Shown: piece after piece, positions 62,441 through 64,000 of the stretch
Numbering within the stretch: the stretch's first letter is position 1
Layout: each line of letters opens with the position of its first letter
Origin: Prorocentrum cordatum
Taxonomy: Eukaryota; Sar; Dinophyceae; Prorocentrales; Prorocentraceae
Assembly (NCBI GenBank): GCA_963575745.1
Contig: CAUYUJ010014558.1
Coordinates: 271,731-335,730 of the forward strand
Length of the DNA stretch: 64,000 nucleotides
Reading direction: 5' to 3'
Notes under the pieces: generated by a model
What the model saw: only the letters and a program-made list of their open reading frames with translations
Told to the model about the DNA's origin: nothing
The model's database searches: none
Position numbers and translations under genes: made by a program

Positions 62441-63275
62441 GGCAGGAGGGAGGACGAGGAGGGAGGAGAGGGAGAAGGAGGAGGAGGACCAGCGCAGACC
62501 CAAGACCCATCAACGATAATGCAATGAACCCTGTCTCCAAGGTCCCTCTTCACAGGCCCCTACAATGGATCACTTTCACTGAGAGAAGTGCCCCGTTTGA
62601 AGACAACCGTCTGAAAATTTGGAATTGCACCAGAACGCCATTCCTGGGAATTCAACGCCGCGAGAACCGTTACTGCTGCGCCTTGACGATCCTGAACCGT
62701 GCTGGGACACCGTTCGTGGGACTTCAACACTGCGAATCAACGTGACTGTTGCGGCCTGGCGTTTCCACATCCTGTCAAAACGATGTTTCTGGGACGTTCC
62801 CATGAGAATTCTTTAAAACTGCTGCAAACTCTTAAAACGAAATTGCGCAGCGTTAAGGCGAGAGCCCCATTTTGAAAAGGAATGCCCTCCATCCGTGAAA
62901 CGTTTGTATCGTTTGAGACGAATGCGCGCAGCGCTAAGGCGAGAGCCACATTTTGAATGCGAATCGCCCTCAATTCGTAAAACGATTGCAAGCGTTTAAG
63001 CCGAATGTGCGCGGCGCTTAGGCGAGAGCCACATTTTGAAAGCGTGCCACCCTCCATCCGTGAAACGCTTGCTAGCTGTTGCAAAGAATGTGCGCGGCGC
63101 TGAGGCGAGAGCCACATTTTAAATGCGACCCGCCCTCCATATGCGAAACGATTATAAATTTCAAGTTTCAGCACCATAAATTGTGAGGAAGTCTCAGGCG
63201 AAACGCTCGGCCCGCCCTTTCGACCGGCCTCGGGGCGCGACAGGAAGGAGTTATTTATAAGGATGAGGGATGGAA
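62440..63275 (+). repeat. Composite repeat, copy C
   Basis: GGA tract, ACCAGCGCAGACCCAAGACC, GAACGCCATTCCTGGGAATT, then about four units of the 83-bp array (62,840-63,165) and CTCAGGCGAAACGCTCGGCC. Confidence 0.85.
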
Positions 63276-64000
63276 GGGGGAGGAGGGTATCGGCAGTCGC
63301 CTTAAGCAGTCTGATTTGTTTAATGGAACGTCTGTCGAGCACGATGGCGGGAGAATTCGTTCCCTAACGGATTTGCTCGTTGTTGGGTCGTTGGGCTTGG
63401 AAGCCCCAGCCCCCGGCCCAGGCTCCGCTCCTGGGCCCGCCCCCGGCCCCAGCCCCGGCTCCAGAGTATTAGCAGACACCCACCCCCATCCCCCCCTGTC
63501 CCCGGCAGAGCCACCCCAGCAACCCCCTCAGCAGAGCTGAAGGTCAGCCTGTACCTTTTTGGAAATCGAACGCCGGATGGGCTGATTTTCTCAACGCCAC
63601 ACCGCAGACTGAACAATAATCGGATGACAAACGAATGCTGTTGCGCCCCAGCCACACGCATGTTATTGCGCCCCTCACGTATCTCCATTAGCCCATTCAA
63701 ACATCATCGTGGCGAAAGACCCGACCACATGCAGCTGCAAGCATCGCGAGGCAGGTGAAAGGGACGAGGGGGTCTGGCAAGAGGATCGGGGCGTGGGCTT
63801 GGAAAGAAACGGACATGGGCGAACGGAGGGTTTTCTTAGTTTGGCGGCGTCCTCGCCAAGGAGCTGGGTTTCTCCAGGTTCATCCGCGAGGCCTGACCTG
63901 AGGAACGGCCCGCCTGAGTCGTCTCGCTTTCTCTCGACCGTCCAACTGTAGTTGTGACCTCGCGCCGCGGACGACCCGCGCGCGTCGTTGGAATCTTCTC
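63276..64000. other. No recognisable gene
   Basis: 63,400-63,470 is a short CCCCAGCCCCGGC-type minisatellite. The rest is mixed sequence without motif-bearing frames, cut by the right edge. Confidence 0.5.

Overview
This window looks like nuclear DNA of a dinoflagellate, most likely a Prorocentrum-like species (inferred from recognised retroelement families, not from a search). It is GC-rich and repeat-laden. It carries retroelement proteins typical of dinoflagellates, a membrane-protein gene whose introns start with GA and end at AG|G, and several copies of a sequence resembling the 22-nt dinoflagellate spliced leader (SL).

Layout: 1-1,000 is low-complexity DNA. Three tyrosine-recombinase (YR, DIRS/Ngaro-like) retrotransposons follow. 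Element 1 (about 1.0-6.2 kb) is badly decayed: gag, the start of pol, the end of RT, RNase H, YR and a methyltransferase-like domain. Element 2 (about 6.46-12.47 kb) has direct terminal repeats, gag, RT, RNase H, YR remnants and a terminal methyltransferase-like domain, broken by frameshifts and stops. 12.5-25.5 kb is mainly microsatellites, CTTGGGGCC-type repeats and foldback sequences, with one coiled-coil ORF1-like frame and one short ORF behind an SL-like sequence. Element 3 (25.61-34.04 kb) is essentially complete and is the centrepiece: gag, a basic gag tail, a 1,365-residue pol, a YR ORF, and split direct repeats A1 / B1-A2-B2 that differ at about one base each. Its pol has two domains nested inside others: a DUF4326-like domain between RT motifs B and C, and a DNMT3-like C5 cytosine methyltransferase between the first and second catalytic acids of RNase H.

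34-45 kb holds more CTTGGGGCC repeats (inverted here), a 103-bp satellite, foldback units, an 89-bp satellite and AGCAT-type arrays. 46-49.5 kb carries minus-strand fragments of an LTR-type retrotransposon (zinc knuckle and protease-like). 50-54.1 kb is a decayed LINE (ORF1, APE-type endonuclease, RT and C-terminal domain). 54.1-59.2 and 62.4-63.3 kb hold three copies of a composite repeat with an internal 83-bp array, and a second 90-bp satellite array lies at 56.5-58.2 kb. The only convincing host gene is a multi-exon, polytopic membrane protein at 60.17-62.1 kb, just downstream of 0.8 kb of GGA repeat.

The genes do not form a pathway. The biological theme is retrotransposition: gag packages the RNA, RT and RNase H copy it, YR integrates the circular DNA, and in element 3 a DNA methyltransferase may mark the new copy.
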